Assembly: GCA_017437825.1 (NCBI GenBank)
Contig: JAFRXC010000016.1
Location: 1 to 47,958 of the forward strand
Origin: Bacteroidales bacterium
Lineage (GTDB): Bacteria > Bacteroidota > Bacteroidia > Bacteroidales > UBA932
DNA length: 47,958 bases
Direction: 5' to 3'
The position numbers and the translations under genes are program-made. Positions 16,797-23,542 of this stretch are shown piece by piece. Position 1 is the stretch's first letter. Every line of letters begins with the position of its first letter. The notes under the pieces are model-generated. The model made no database searches. It was given only the letters and a program-made list of their open reading frames with translations, and was not told where the DNA came from.

Positions 16797-17633
16797 CTAA
16801 AGTATTGTCTTTTCCAGTAATTCACGGAACTCCGGCTTGGGGAAGCCGCAATCCCTTTCTATTATGATGGTCTTGAGGGCGGAGTAAGGAAGAATTTCTG
16901 CTTCGATTTCCTCGAGCGGTACGTCTTTCCCGAAATACTCTGCCGCAAACGCCTCCCAGAAACGGCCTGACGTTACAGCGTCCATATGGAAGACATCCTT
17001 GGTGAACTCTTCTTTCCCCAGCTTGCAGGTAAGCAGAACCATTCCCAAGTCGAAGAACGGATGTCCGTAGCAAAAATCCCCCAAATCTATGAAATAGGAC
17101 TCTTCTCCGGAGATGATCGCGTTGCCGAACTGAAGGTCACCGTGAATTGCGGTATCGCTTTCGGGCGCCTCCCTGATGAAGTCCTCTATCTTCTTTTTCT
17201 GTTCCGGCGTGAACAGGACGCTGTCTTTCAGGATTTCCAGATAATGTTCCTTGACGCTGCAGAAAGTGGAAGTGTCCACTTTGGTGGCGTGCAGCTGCTT
17301 GCACATATCTGCGAACCTGACGGCATATTCGGCGACTCGCTGGGGATTGTCCCCCACGGCACGCGCAATGGACACCTTGTCAGGAATCCTTTTGAACAGG
17401 ATGCCGTAACGGCCGTCCTCCGTCACCACGTACTGGCCCGGCTCAGGGACAGGAATTCCGGCATCGAACACCATATGGGAACGCTGCAGTTCGTTCAGAG
17501 CCTGTCTCTCCATTCCTGGAAAGTATAGCTTGAGCATCATGCCGGGGTCTTCCCTGCTGGTATAGCTCTCCCCGTTTGCGCCGCCTCCGTTCAAGATGAA
17601 ACGTTCTATGTCGATCTTCTGAACTTCCATCAT
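16797..17633 (-). CDS. Aminoglycoside-phosphotransferase-like small-molecule or protein kinase
   Basis: This 278-residue protein has the APH/choline-kinase fold. It shows a catalytic loop HGDLQFGN (164-171), a metal-binding segment IDLGDF with Asp183 and the downstream HPFFDLG helix; Lys35 is a candidate for the ATP lysine. It resembles the TIGR02172 group of APH-like proteins known from Fibrobacter and Bacteroidota. True drug resistance is unlikely, because it is embedded between an alarmone hydrolase (three-base gap) and a SpoIIE phosphatase (two-base gap) in a single operon. A housekeeping or signalling substrate is more plausible. The start could be either of two adjacent ATG codons. Confidence 0.88.
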   Translation of the reverse strand: MMEVQKIDIERFILNGGGANGESYTSREDPGMMLKLYFPGMERQALNELQRSHMVFDAGIPVPEPGQYVVTEDGRYGILFKRIPDKVSIARAVGDNPQRVAEYAVRFADMCKQLHATKVDTSTFCSVKEHYLEILKDSVLFTPEQKKKIEDFIREAPESDTAIHGDLQFGNAIISGEESYFIDLGDFCYGHPFFDLGMVLLTCKLGKEEFTKDVFHMDAVTSGRFWEAFAAEYFGKDVPLEEIEAEILPYSALKTIIIERDCGFPKPEFRELLEKTIL

Positions 17634-17636
17634 TCC

Positions 17637-18212
17637 CTAACCAAACACTGTTTCTATAAGATTGACGAACTCTTTATATGCCAGGGTGACATTCAGGTCG
17701 CCCAATGCCTGGGCAAGACCGCGGTAGTGCCACTCGTGCTCCTCTTTTTCAGTCACGTGGAAAAGCCTCCAGAGCGAATCTCCCTGGACGGCGTAATCCC
17801 TGGCTATCGCCCTCATATTGGACAGCTTGTCGCCGAGAGCAACTATCTTGGCGTCAAGCGGAGCAGCCGACAGCCTGTCGATGGCTTCCTGCTTGCGCCT
17901 GTGCCAGCTTTCCTCCTCGCTTTCGTCTTCGAGACGAACGTCGCTCTCCGCCTCTACAAGAGACGCAATCCTGTCTCCGAATTCACGGCGCAGGTCGTCC
18001 AGGGTCACGTCAGTGTCTTCGACCGTATCGTGAAGCATTGCGGCCGCGAGGAGATCCTGGTCGGGCGTGATGGTGGCGACTATTTCTGCCGCCTCCATCA
18101 GGTGGATTACGTATGGGAATCCTTTTCCCCTGCGCTCGGTACCCGAATGAGCCTTCACGGCGAATGTCACAGCGTGGTCAAACAGGCTGGTATCCATTTT
18201 TGCATTTGCCAT
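17637..18212 (-). CDS. HD-domain small alarmone hydrolase (MESH1/SpoT-hydrolase-like)
   Basis: This 191-residue stand-alone HD domain resembles the hydrolase half of RelA/SpoT enzymes, which removes the 3'-pyrophosphate of (p)ppGpp. The key elements are present: PYVIHLMEAA (metal His37), the HD pair in MLHDTVEDT (His61-Asp62 with Glu65-Asp66) and DKLSN (Asp128). It lacks the synthetase, TGS and ACT domains of long Rel enzymes. The upstream neighbour, three bases away, is a stand-alone alarmone synthetase, so together they form a split synthesis/degradation pair. An antitoxin role, as for hydrolases paired with toxic synthetases, is possible. Confidence 0.9.
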   Translation of the reverse strand: MANAKMDTSLFDHAVTFAVKAHSGTERRGKGFPYVIHLMEAAEIVATITPDQDLLAAAMLHDTVEDTDVTLDDLRREFGDRIASLVEAESDVRLEDESEEESWHRRKQEAIDRLSAAPLDAKIVALGDKLSNMRAIARDYAVQGDSLWRLFHVTEKEEHEWHYRGLAQALGDLNVTLAYKEFVNLIETVFG

Positions 18213-18215
18213 AAT

Positions 18216-19262
18216 CTACTGATTCATAAATGGTAAGCTAGGTGCTTGTTCCATAAGCATTGCGGCGATGGCGTCATTGGAATCCGACTTTCCGTTAAGA
18301 ATGTCGAACAGGTATCTGATTCCGGCGCGGCCGCCTCCTGTCTTCATCAGATAAGCTATGCACAGATCCTGGGGACCCAGTGAAGAGGATATGATGTCCA
18401 GGTCAGTAAGACCTATCTGATAACAGGCAATCTGGTAGGCGCCTTCGGTATAGTTCCGGATAAGTCTGGAAATGTCCCCGAGATTCTGGCAGCCAAGAAG
18501 CTTGAAAACTTCCAGATAAGGCATAAGAGGGACGTCCTCTATCTCCGCCTGGTTGATTGAAGCTATGAGGTTGTTGATGTTGTCGAAAGGCCTCAGTTGC
18601 AGATAGCTCCTGAACGTATCTCCGTCCAGAGGCACTTCGTCCAGGTTTCCCGATGCGACAAGCGACTGCACTCTGCGCTTGTAGTCGGTAAGTTCAATGC
18701 GTATCTTGCTGAATTCCTCGTCAACCAGCTCAAGGAGGCTTGCAAGGCGGCTCATGGAGCGAAGATAGCGCCTGGGCACCTCCACTCCGCTCTTGTATCC
18801 CGTGTCATGGTCCATGTTCGCCCAGGCGTGCTGAAGCAGCGTACGCATCTGGACTTCGAACCTGAACGGGAAGGAATCGTATGAACAGATATAATGAAGG
18901 GAGAGGTAGCCGAAGCTGTCAATTTCCAGCAGCTTGCGCTTGTCCACCGAGTTTTCCCAGTCTATCTGGAAGAGCCTCTCCACTACGGAGGCTACTTTGT
19001 CCACGTCGTCAATGTAGAAAGTGATGATTCGGAAACCCAGGATGTCCGTTATATCCTCCAGCGAGTGATACTTGGAGCCTTTGAGACGGAGCTTGCCTTC
19101 AAGGGACTCGTATGTCTTTACACGCGATTCAATGTTGGCAATTACAATCCCGGCCTTTGAGAATGCATCGTTAAGGACGCTCCTCACGACCTTCTGCTGC
19201 TCCAGGAAATTGGGCAGATTCTGTTTATACTGATCGAGAATCAGCTCTTCATTTTTGTGCAT
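18216..19262 (-). CDS. Stand-alone RelA/SpoT-type alarmone synthetase with a C-terminal extension
   Basis: This 348-residue protein has a RelA/SpoT nucleotidyltransferase domain at about 40-165: RVKTYESLEGKL (Arg47, Lys49, Ser53, Lys57), DITDILGFRI with the metal-binding Asp73, FGYLSLHY, and FEVQMRT with Glu136 followed by HAW. All residues needed to make pppGpp-type nucleotides seem present. The remaining 180 residues, mostly helical, do not resemble TGS or ACT and I do not recognise them. I start at the ATG at 19262, because the in-frame TTG at 19271 lies inside a perfect -7 box. It is the first gene of the signalling operon and precedes the HD hydrolase by three bases. Confidence 0.9.
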   Translation of the reverse strand: MHKNEELILDQYKQNLPNFLEQQKVVRSVLNDAFSKAGIVIANIESRVKTYESLEGKLRLKGSKYHSLEDITDILGFRIITFYIDDVDKVASVVERLFQIDWENSVDKRKLLEIDSFGYLSLHYICSYDSFPFRFEVQMRTLLQHAWANMDHDTGYKSGVEVPRRYLRSMSRLASLLELVDEEFSKIRIELTDYKRRVQSLVASGNLDEVPLDGDTFRSYLQLRPFDNINNLIASINQAEIEDVPLMPYLEVFKLLGCQNLGDISRLIRNYTEGAYQIACYQIGLTDLDIISSSLGPQDLCIAYLMKTGGGRAGIRYLFDILNGKSDSNDAIAAMLMEQAPSLPFMNQ

Positions 19263-19268
19263 AACTAA

Positions 19269-19276
19269 CAAATATA
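19269..19276 (-). promoter_or_regulatory. -7 promoter box of the alarmone/signalling operon, leaderless configuration
   Basis: On the - strand this reads TATATTTG, a perfect Bacteroidota -7 box, ending six bases (TTAGTT) before the ATG at 19262. Transcription should begin at or within about three bases of the start codon. No clear -33 TTTG is seen. Confidence 0.65.
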
Positions 19277-19300
19277 AGAATAATTAAGAATCTTTTGCAT

Positions 19301-19308
19301 TATCTTTG
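19301..19308 (+). promoter_or_regulatory. -7 promoter box of the LolA-like gene
   Basis: This is a perfect TATCTTTG box 25 bases before the ATG at 19334. It is divergent from the alarmone operon -7 box, 24 bases away, so the two promoters share one short regulatory region. Confidence 0.6.
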
Positions 19309-19333
19309 CTTATCCTTCAGAAAACGAATTATC

Positions 19334-19948
19334 ATGAAAGCATTTATCAGCACCGTCATCTCATTAGTATTCGCCTTTGCTTCTTTCGGCCAGACCGCTC
19401 ACGACATAGTCACAAGGATGGACGAGGAAATGGCCAAGCACCAGGATGAAGGAATGGAACTCACGATGGATCTGAAAATCCCCCTGTTGGGCACAACTAC
19501 CACCAGAGTCTACTATTTCGGCAAGAGTTACAGGATGGACAGTGACGTAAAAGGCTATACCATTACCGCATGGTCAGATGGCAAGACAATGTGGACATAC
19601 GACCCTACCAATAACCAGATCGAGGTGGACAACGTGGCCGTATCTTCTACAAATGACAACGTGGAGATGCTCAAAGGCATCACTGAAGGATATGACGTTT
19701 CCCTCAGCAGGGAGACTGCCAGCGCGTGGTACATACTCTGCAAGAAGAGCAGGAGCAATACCAACAAGGACGATCCAAGGACAATGGACCTGGTTGTTTC
19801 AAAGGGAACCTACCTTCCCATCAGCCTGAGTGCAAAAGTATCTGTGGTTACCGTCACAATGCGTAATGTCAAATACGGCGTCAATGAAAGTCTGGTGAAG
19901 TTCAACCCCGAAGACTACCCCGGCGCCACCATAGTCGACAAACGTTAA
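19334..19948 (+). CDS. LolA-like periplasmic lipoprotein-carrier-type protein
   Basis: This protein of 204 residues has a signal peptide (MKAFISTVISLVFAFASFGQ) and a LolA/LolB-like beta fold: a helix DIVTRMDEEMAKHQD, strands GMELTMDLKI and TRVYYFGKSYRMDSD, ITAWSDGKTMWTYDPTNNQI and the C-terminal VKFNPEDYPGA. LolA-like proteins carry lipoproteins through the periplasm; this short, divergent form may bind another hydrophobic ligand. The start is set at the ATG at 19334, downstream of the -7 box; the longer frame from a TTG at 19295 would run through the promoter. Its stop codon overlaps that of the convergent small gene. Confidence 0.8.
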   Translation: MKAFISTVISLVFAFASFGQTAHDIVTRMDEEMAKHQDEGMELTMDLKIPLLGTTTTRVYYFGKSYRMDSDVKGYTITAWSDGKTMWTYDPTNNQIEVDNVAVSSTNDNVEMLKGITEGYDVSLSRETASAWYILCKKSRSNTNKDDPRTMDLVVSKGTYLPISLSAKVSVVTVTMRNVKYGVNESLVKFNPEDYPGATIVDKR

Positions 19949-20136
19949 GGAACAACGGTAAACTTTCCGAAATCATCAAGAAGTATCGTGTCACCTTCGT
20001 TGACGGTGACGAAGCCGTCATCGGTCAGGAGGGAAAGCATTGAGAAACCCATACAGAAGTAGGGGGCGAGGATTTTGTCCCCGCACAGTTTCTTGATCTC
20101 GTCAAAATTGTTCCCGGTATACTGCACTTTCTGCAC
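19945..20136 (-). CDS. 63-residue conserved-looking small protein, function unknown
   Basis: I do not recognise a family with certainty. The protein is acidic, begins VQKVQYTGNNFDEIKKLCG (first residue read as Met) and ends in strands VNEGDTILLDDFGKFTVV; this small GD-rich pattern is reminiscent of small phage proteins. It starts with GTG four bases after a perfect -7 box, so a leaderless GTG start is implied; a second GTG three codons later is possible. Its stop shares bases with the stop of the LolA-like gene (TTAA at 19945-19948). Confidence 0.6.
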   Translation of the reverse strand: MQKVQYTGNNFDEIKKLCGDKILAPYFCMGFSMLSLLTDDGFVTVNEGDTILLDDFGKFTVVP

Positions 20137-20140
20137 GACA

Positions 20141-20148
20141 CAAAGGTA
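20141..20148 (-). promoter_or_regulatory. -7 promoter box of the 63-residue gene
   Basis: On the - strand this reads TACCTTTG, a perfect match to TAnnTTTG, four bases upstream of the GTG start at 20136. It supports the reality of the small gene. Confidence 0.5.
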
Positions 20149-20183
20149 ACAATAATTTGTCTTTGGGTCATTATGGAAAACAC

Positions 20184-21410
20184 CTACAGACTATGGGCGT
20201 CTTTGGCTTTGGAGATGAGCTCAGGGGTGTTTGCGGCGTTAAATTTCACCAGGAGTTTCTTGCGGTACCACTTGATGGTTTCCGGACTCAGGCACACCTT
20301 GTCCGCAATCTGCGGACCGGTGAAGCCGTCTGCCATCAGCTGGAGAATCTGCTTCTCGCGGTCAGAGAGGATGGGGCCTTCAGGCTTAGGGGAGATTTCT
20401 TCTATGGTCTCCTCCAGCACCTCCCCCACTTCTTTGTTGTCCTGACGGGATTTGCGAAGTTTTCGGGCAAGAAGGATGAAGCCGGCCATAAGCAGAAGTG
20501 CCACGGCAAGGATGCAGGCTATCCAGACAAGCTGGCGGCGCTGCGCCTTGAGGGCGTTCTCCATAATGCCCAACGTCTCAAGCCTGGCGCGGAATTCCTG
20601 ATCTTCGTGCAGGGAAAAATACTTGTCCGCCTCCTCAAGGCAGCGCAGGCCCTTTCGGGTCTTTCCTTGCGTGAAGTACACCAGGCCAAGGCCTTTGAGA
20701 GGCGATGCAATCCAAAGGGAATCCCCTGCCGTAAGGCCGTATTCCAGGGCCTTTTCATAACACTCGCGGGCCTTGTCATAATCCCCTTCCTCATACCAGG
20801 TCTCACCCATGTTGTAATGCAGGACGGCGTTGCTCTCGTTCCAGCCGTATCGGTCGAAGATCTCACCCGCCTTGGCGTAATAGTCGAAAGCCTTGTCCAG
20901 GTCACCCGTCATATTGTAAAGGTTGCCAAGCGTGCCGTACATTGACGAATAACCGTCGTCTATCTTCTCCTGGTCATAACCTTCCGGATCAGTTGGAGAT
21001 GTTGCTCCGGATGCCATCTTTCCAAGTGCCTCAAGGGCAATGTTGTAATAGACGGCGGCGCTGTCATATTGTTCCCTGGCCCAAAAATGCTGTCCGATAA
21101 CCTTGGCTGCGTCCTTGATGGAACTCTGCCATCCTTTGGAAGTGGCAAGGTCCATCATTTTGCGGGCATAGTACTCGCTTTTTACCCCATTTATCTGAAG
21201 ATAGCCCTGCATGAGGCCATTGTAGGCATTGACCAGCTCTCCCAACTCGCTGTCGGATGCAGACTGTATATCAGCTGCTGTCCAGCGCGCGACATCCACT
21301 TCCAGAGAGTCCACGTTGCGGCCCCTGTGGTCCGAATACTGGGCGGAGACACGGGGACAGGAGAGCACGGCAAATAAGGCTGCCAAAGAAATCATGACTG
21401 TCTTTTTCAT
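20184..21410 (-). CDS. Membrane-anchored transcription regulator: periplasmic TPRs, one TM helix, cytoplasmic LuxR HTH
   Basis: This 408-residue protein has a signal peptide (1-23), about five tetratricopeptide-like repeats between residues 60 and 270 (for example AFDYYAKAGEIFDRYG and ARECYEKALEYG), a transmembrane helix at about 297-317, an acidic linker and a C-terminal LuxR-type helix-turn-helix at about 345-408 (LSDREKQILQLMADGFTGPQIADKV). The sensor therefore lies in the periplasm and the DNA-binding domain in the cytoplasm, so regulation occurs from the membrane. It is divergent from an OmpA-family gene 129 bases away, a likely target. A variant -7 box lies directly before its ATG. Confidence 0.88.
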   Translation of the reverse strand: MKKTVMISLAALFAVLSCPRVSAQYSDHRGRNVDSLEVDVARWTAADIQSASDSELGELVNAYNGLMQGYLQINGVKSEYYARKMMDLATSKGWQSSIKDAAKVIGQHFWAREQYDSAAVYYNIALEALGKMASGATSPTDPEGYDQEKIDDGYSSMYGTLGNLYNMTGDLDKAFDYYAKAGEIFDRYGWNESNAVLHYNMGETWYEEGDYDKARECYEKALEYGLTAGDSLWIASPLKGLGLVYFTQGKTRKGLRCLEEADKYFSLHEDQEFRARLETLGIMENALKAQRRQLVWIACILAVALLLMAGFILLARKLRKSRQDNKEVGEVLEETIEEISPKPEGPILSDREKQILQLMADGFTGPQIADKVCLSPETIKWYRKKLLVKFNAANTPELISKAKDAHSL

Positions 21411-21414
21411 ATTG

Positions 21415-21422
21415 TAAAGATA
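21415..21422 (-). promoter_or_regulatory. Variant -7 box of the TPR-LuxR gene
   Basis: On the - strand TATCTTTA matches the -7 consensus except the last base and ends four bases before the ATG at 21410. The 129-base intergenic region also holds CCCCTTTGGGG at 21464-21474, a weak dyad; no clear ompA promoter was found. Confidence 0.4.
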
Positions 21423-21539
21423 CTGGTATTATCCAAATGCCGTACTATGGAGTAGGCAATTCCCCCCTTTGGGGTGGTGCTTATGGTATCAAAGATGATG
21501 AACTTTATCAAGTTTGAATACTAATCTAAAAGACACGAT

Positions 21540-22814
21540 ATGAAAAAGATTCTTTTGCTCGTTTCGAGTTTATTGCTGCTGAGCGGAAGCGCCAGCGCCC
21601 AGGGTATCCTCAGGAACCTTGGAGAAAGGGCCAAGCAGGCCGTTGAGAACGCCGTTGGCGAGAAGGTGGAAAACGCCATAAACAATGCCGTCAACAGGAC
21701 TGGAAATAAAAGCGACAAATCTGACAATAATGAAGCCCCGGCTCAGACTGCCGGTGCGGCATCTAACGATGAAGTCATCACAGCAACTTCCGGTGTCAGC
21801 GACTTCGTACGCGGAAGTGTCGTTTTCTTCAATGACACGGTAGAAAATGAGCGTGTAGGTGAATTCCCTTCCATGTGGGACCTTCGCGATGGTTCATCTT
21901 GTGAAGTAGTAACCATAGCCGGTGTCAAAGCAATCAGGTTAGACAACGGCACCCAAATCCAGCCTCTGATGAAGGAAAAAGAGTACCTGCCGGAATTATT
22001 CACTATTGAATTCGATGTTTTTGCCCAACCGGCTGAGGAGGGATCAGGTTGGGATGCTACATTAGACATCAATCTGGATGGCCAGGACAACCATAGAGCC
22101 TTACACTGGAGAATGAAGCCGGAGACAATGGCTTCTGATATGACATATCTGGGAGATTGGGACTGGTCAGCTATGAATCCAAATGGAAACAATATTAGCG
22201 GTGATGTTCCTTGGCAGACAATCAATCTTGTTAAGAACCAATGGAATCACATAGCTCTTTCTTTCAATGAACGTGCTTTAAAAGCCTATATAAACGGAAA
22301 CCGCGTCATTAATGTCCCTAACATGGTACAACCCCTCTATTGGTTCTTATATGGAGACACTGACAGCAACAAGGGTATCTATATCCGCAATGTGGTTATG
22401 GCCAAGGGAGCTGTTGAACTTTATGACAGGAACACAACCGATTATGCCGATGCTGTTACAAAGGCCATCGAGGAGACCGGAAAGTTCGTGACCAACAATA
22501 TCCTGTTTGATACCGGAAAGGCCACTCTCCTGCCCCAGTCCCTGGAGGAGATCCAGAAGGTTGCGGAGTATATGAAGAAGAACCCCTCAGCGCGCTTCGA
22601 AGTGCAGGGACATACTGACAATCAGGGCTCCGATGCAGTGAACGATCCGCTCAGCCAGCAGCGCGCAGAGGCCGTTGTAGCGGCCCTCGAGAAGGAAGGC
22701 GTGGATCCGTTCAACCTGCGTCCAGTGGGCAAGGGAAGCCACGAGCCTGTGGCAGACAACAGCACCGAGGCCGGTCGAGCACAGAACCGCCGTGTAGAAT
22801 TTATCAAACGATAA
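21540..22814 (+). CDS. OmpA-family peptidoglycan-anchored outer membrane/periplasmic protein with a central beta-sandwich domain
   Basis: This 424-residue protein has a signal peptide ending SASAQ (about residue 21), an amphipathic helical stretch (residues 25-60), a central beta-rich domain at about 85-300 that resembles a LamG/concanavalin-like fold (ITFEF-type strands, WNHIALSFNERALKAYINGNRV), and a C-terminal OmpA domain from about 315. The OmpA part has NILFDTGKATLLPQS, VQGHTDNQGSD and the diaminopimelate-binding GRAQNRRVEF motif, so it binds peptidoglycan. The central domain is clearly more AT-rich than its flanks, a mosaic sign. It is divergent from the TPR-LuxR regulator and followed by a hairpin terminator. 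Confidence 0.9.
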   Translation: MKKILLLVSSLLLLSGSASAQGILRNLGERAKQAVENAVGEKVENAINNAVNRTGNKSDKSDNNEAPAQTAGAASNDEVITATSGVSDFVRGSVVFFNDTVENERVGEFPSMWDLRDGSSCEVVTIAGVKAIRLDNGTQIQPLMKEKEYLPELFTIEFDVFAQPAEEGSGWDATLDINLDGQDNHRALHWRMKPETMASDMTYLGDWDWSAMNPNGNNISGDVPWQTINLVKNQWNHIALSFNERALKAYINGNRVINVPNMVQPLYWFLYGDTDSNKGIYIRNVVMAKGAVELYDRNTTDYADAVTKAIEETGKFVTNNILFDTGKATLLPQSLEEIQKVAEYMKKNPSARFEVQGHTDNQGSDAVNDPLSQQRAEAVVAALEKEGVDPFNLRPVGKGSHEPVADNSTEAGRAQNRRVEFIKR

Positions 22815-22836
22815 TGATGTCTTGCACAGTCTTTGT

Positions 22837-22864
22837 ATTCGGAGCTTCATTTGAAGTTCCGAAT
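22837..22864 (+). terminator. Hairpin terminator after the OmpA-family gene
   Basis: A 13-base arm ATTCGGAGCTTCA pairs with TGAAGTTCCGAAT across a two-base loop with one G-T wobble, followed by an AT-rich tract ATTTTATATATTTG. The tract also contains the -7 box of the next gene. Confidence 0.6.
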
Positions 22865-22870
22865 ATTTTA

Positions 22871-22878
22871 TATATTTG
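22871..22878 (+). promoter_or_regulatory. -7 promoter box of the cysteine hydrolase gene
   Basis: This is a perfect TATATTTG, 36 bases before the ATG at 22915. TTTG at 22850-22853 is 17 bases upstream, shorter than usual, and lies in the terminator loop, so the -33 element is uncertain. Confidence 0.55.
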
Positions 22879-22914
22879 CTCCTCCAAAAGCAAATTAAAC
22901 CATAACATGATAAA

Positions 22915-23466
22915 ATGGATAAACTGAACAAACCCGCAATCCTGGTCGTTGACATGCTCAATGACTTTGTAACAGGCTCTCTTGCCTGCGACCGCGGCAA
23001 GGCTATAGTCCCTGCCACCGCACGTCTTCTTGACGCAGCCCGCGAGAAGGGCGTTCCCGTTATTTTCTGCAACGACTGCCATCTTCCTGGAATCGACCGT
23101 GAACTCATCATATGGGGAGACCACGCCATCAAAGGCACTCCCGGTGCAGAGGTAATCCCTGAGCTAAAGCTCAGCGACAAGGATTACGTAGTTCCCAAGC
23201 GCCGTTACAGCGGCTTTTTCCAGACAGACCTTGACATCCTCCTGAAGGAACTCGGTGTCAAGACAGTTATCATAACAGGCCTGCACACACATATGTGCTG
23301 CCGCCACACTTCTGCCGACGCCTTCTGCCTTGGATACGACGTCGTGGTTGCAAAGGAAGCCACAGACTCCTTCACCGAGGAGGACTATCTTGGCGGCCTC
23401 GCATACCTGAAGATGTGCTACGGCGCAGACGCCTACTCCAACGACGAACTCATAGCCGCTTTCTAG
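22915..23466 (+). CDS. Isochorismatase/nicotinamidase-like cysteine hydrolase
   Basis: This 183-residue cytoplasmic enzyme belongs to the isochorismatase-like cysteine hydrolases. The catalytic triad is visible as the Asp in VVDMLNDF (Asp13), the Lys in VVPKRRYSGF, and the Cys of HMCCRHT near residue 130. The segment NDCHLPGIDRELIIWGDHAIKGTPG resembles the region around the nicotinamidase metal site. Nicotinamide or a similar small amide is a likely substrate, but the family is broad and the substrate cannot be set from sequence. It is a single-gene transcript with its own promoter and a terminator behind it. Confidence 0.87.
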   Translation: MDKLNKPAILVVDMLNDFVTGSLACDRGKAIVPATARLLDAAREKGVPVIFCNDCHLPGIDRELIIWGDHAIKGTPGAEVIPELKLSDKDYVVPKRRYSGFFQTDLDILLKELGVKTVIITGLHTHMCCRHTSADAFCLGYDVVVAKEATDSFTEEDYLGGLAYLKMCYGADAYSNDELIAAF

Positions 23467-23485
23467 CAGCTACACACAATAGACG

Positions 23486-23518
23486 ACAGCCGGCTGAAAG
23501 AATCTTTCAACCGGCTGT
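23486..23518. terminator. Intrinsic terminator between the cysteine hydrolase and the BACON lipoprotein operon
   Basis: ACAGCCGGCTGAAAG (23486-23500) pairs with CTTTCAACCGGCTGT (23504-23518) with one mismatch across an AAT loop. It is followed by TTTCATTTT on the + side. It stands between convergent genes and may also help to stop the - strand operon. Confidence 0.8.
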
Positions 23519-23542
23519 TTCATTTTAACTAAATCTATAAAT

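Noticed and set aside
16797..17633. Aminoglycoside resistance gene
   Set aside because: Only the general APH fold is seen; the operon context and resemblance to the TIGR02172 group argue against drug resistance.
19295..19333. Upstream TTG start of the LolA-like gene
   Set aside because: The extension would run through a perfect -7 box and precedes a good signal peptide starting at the ATG at 19334.
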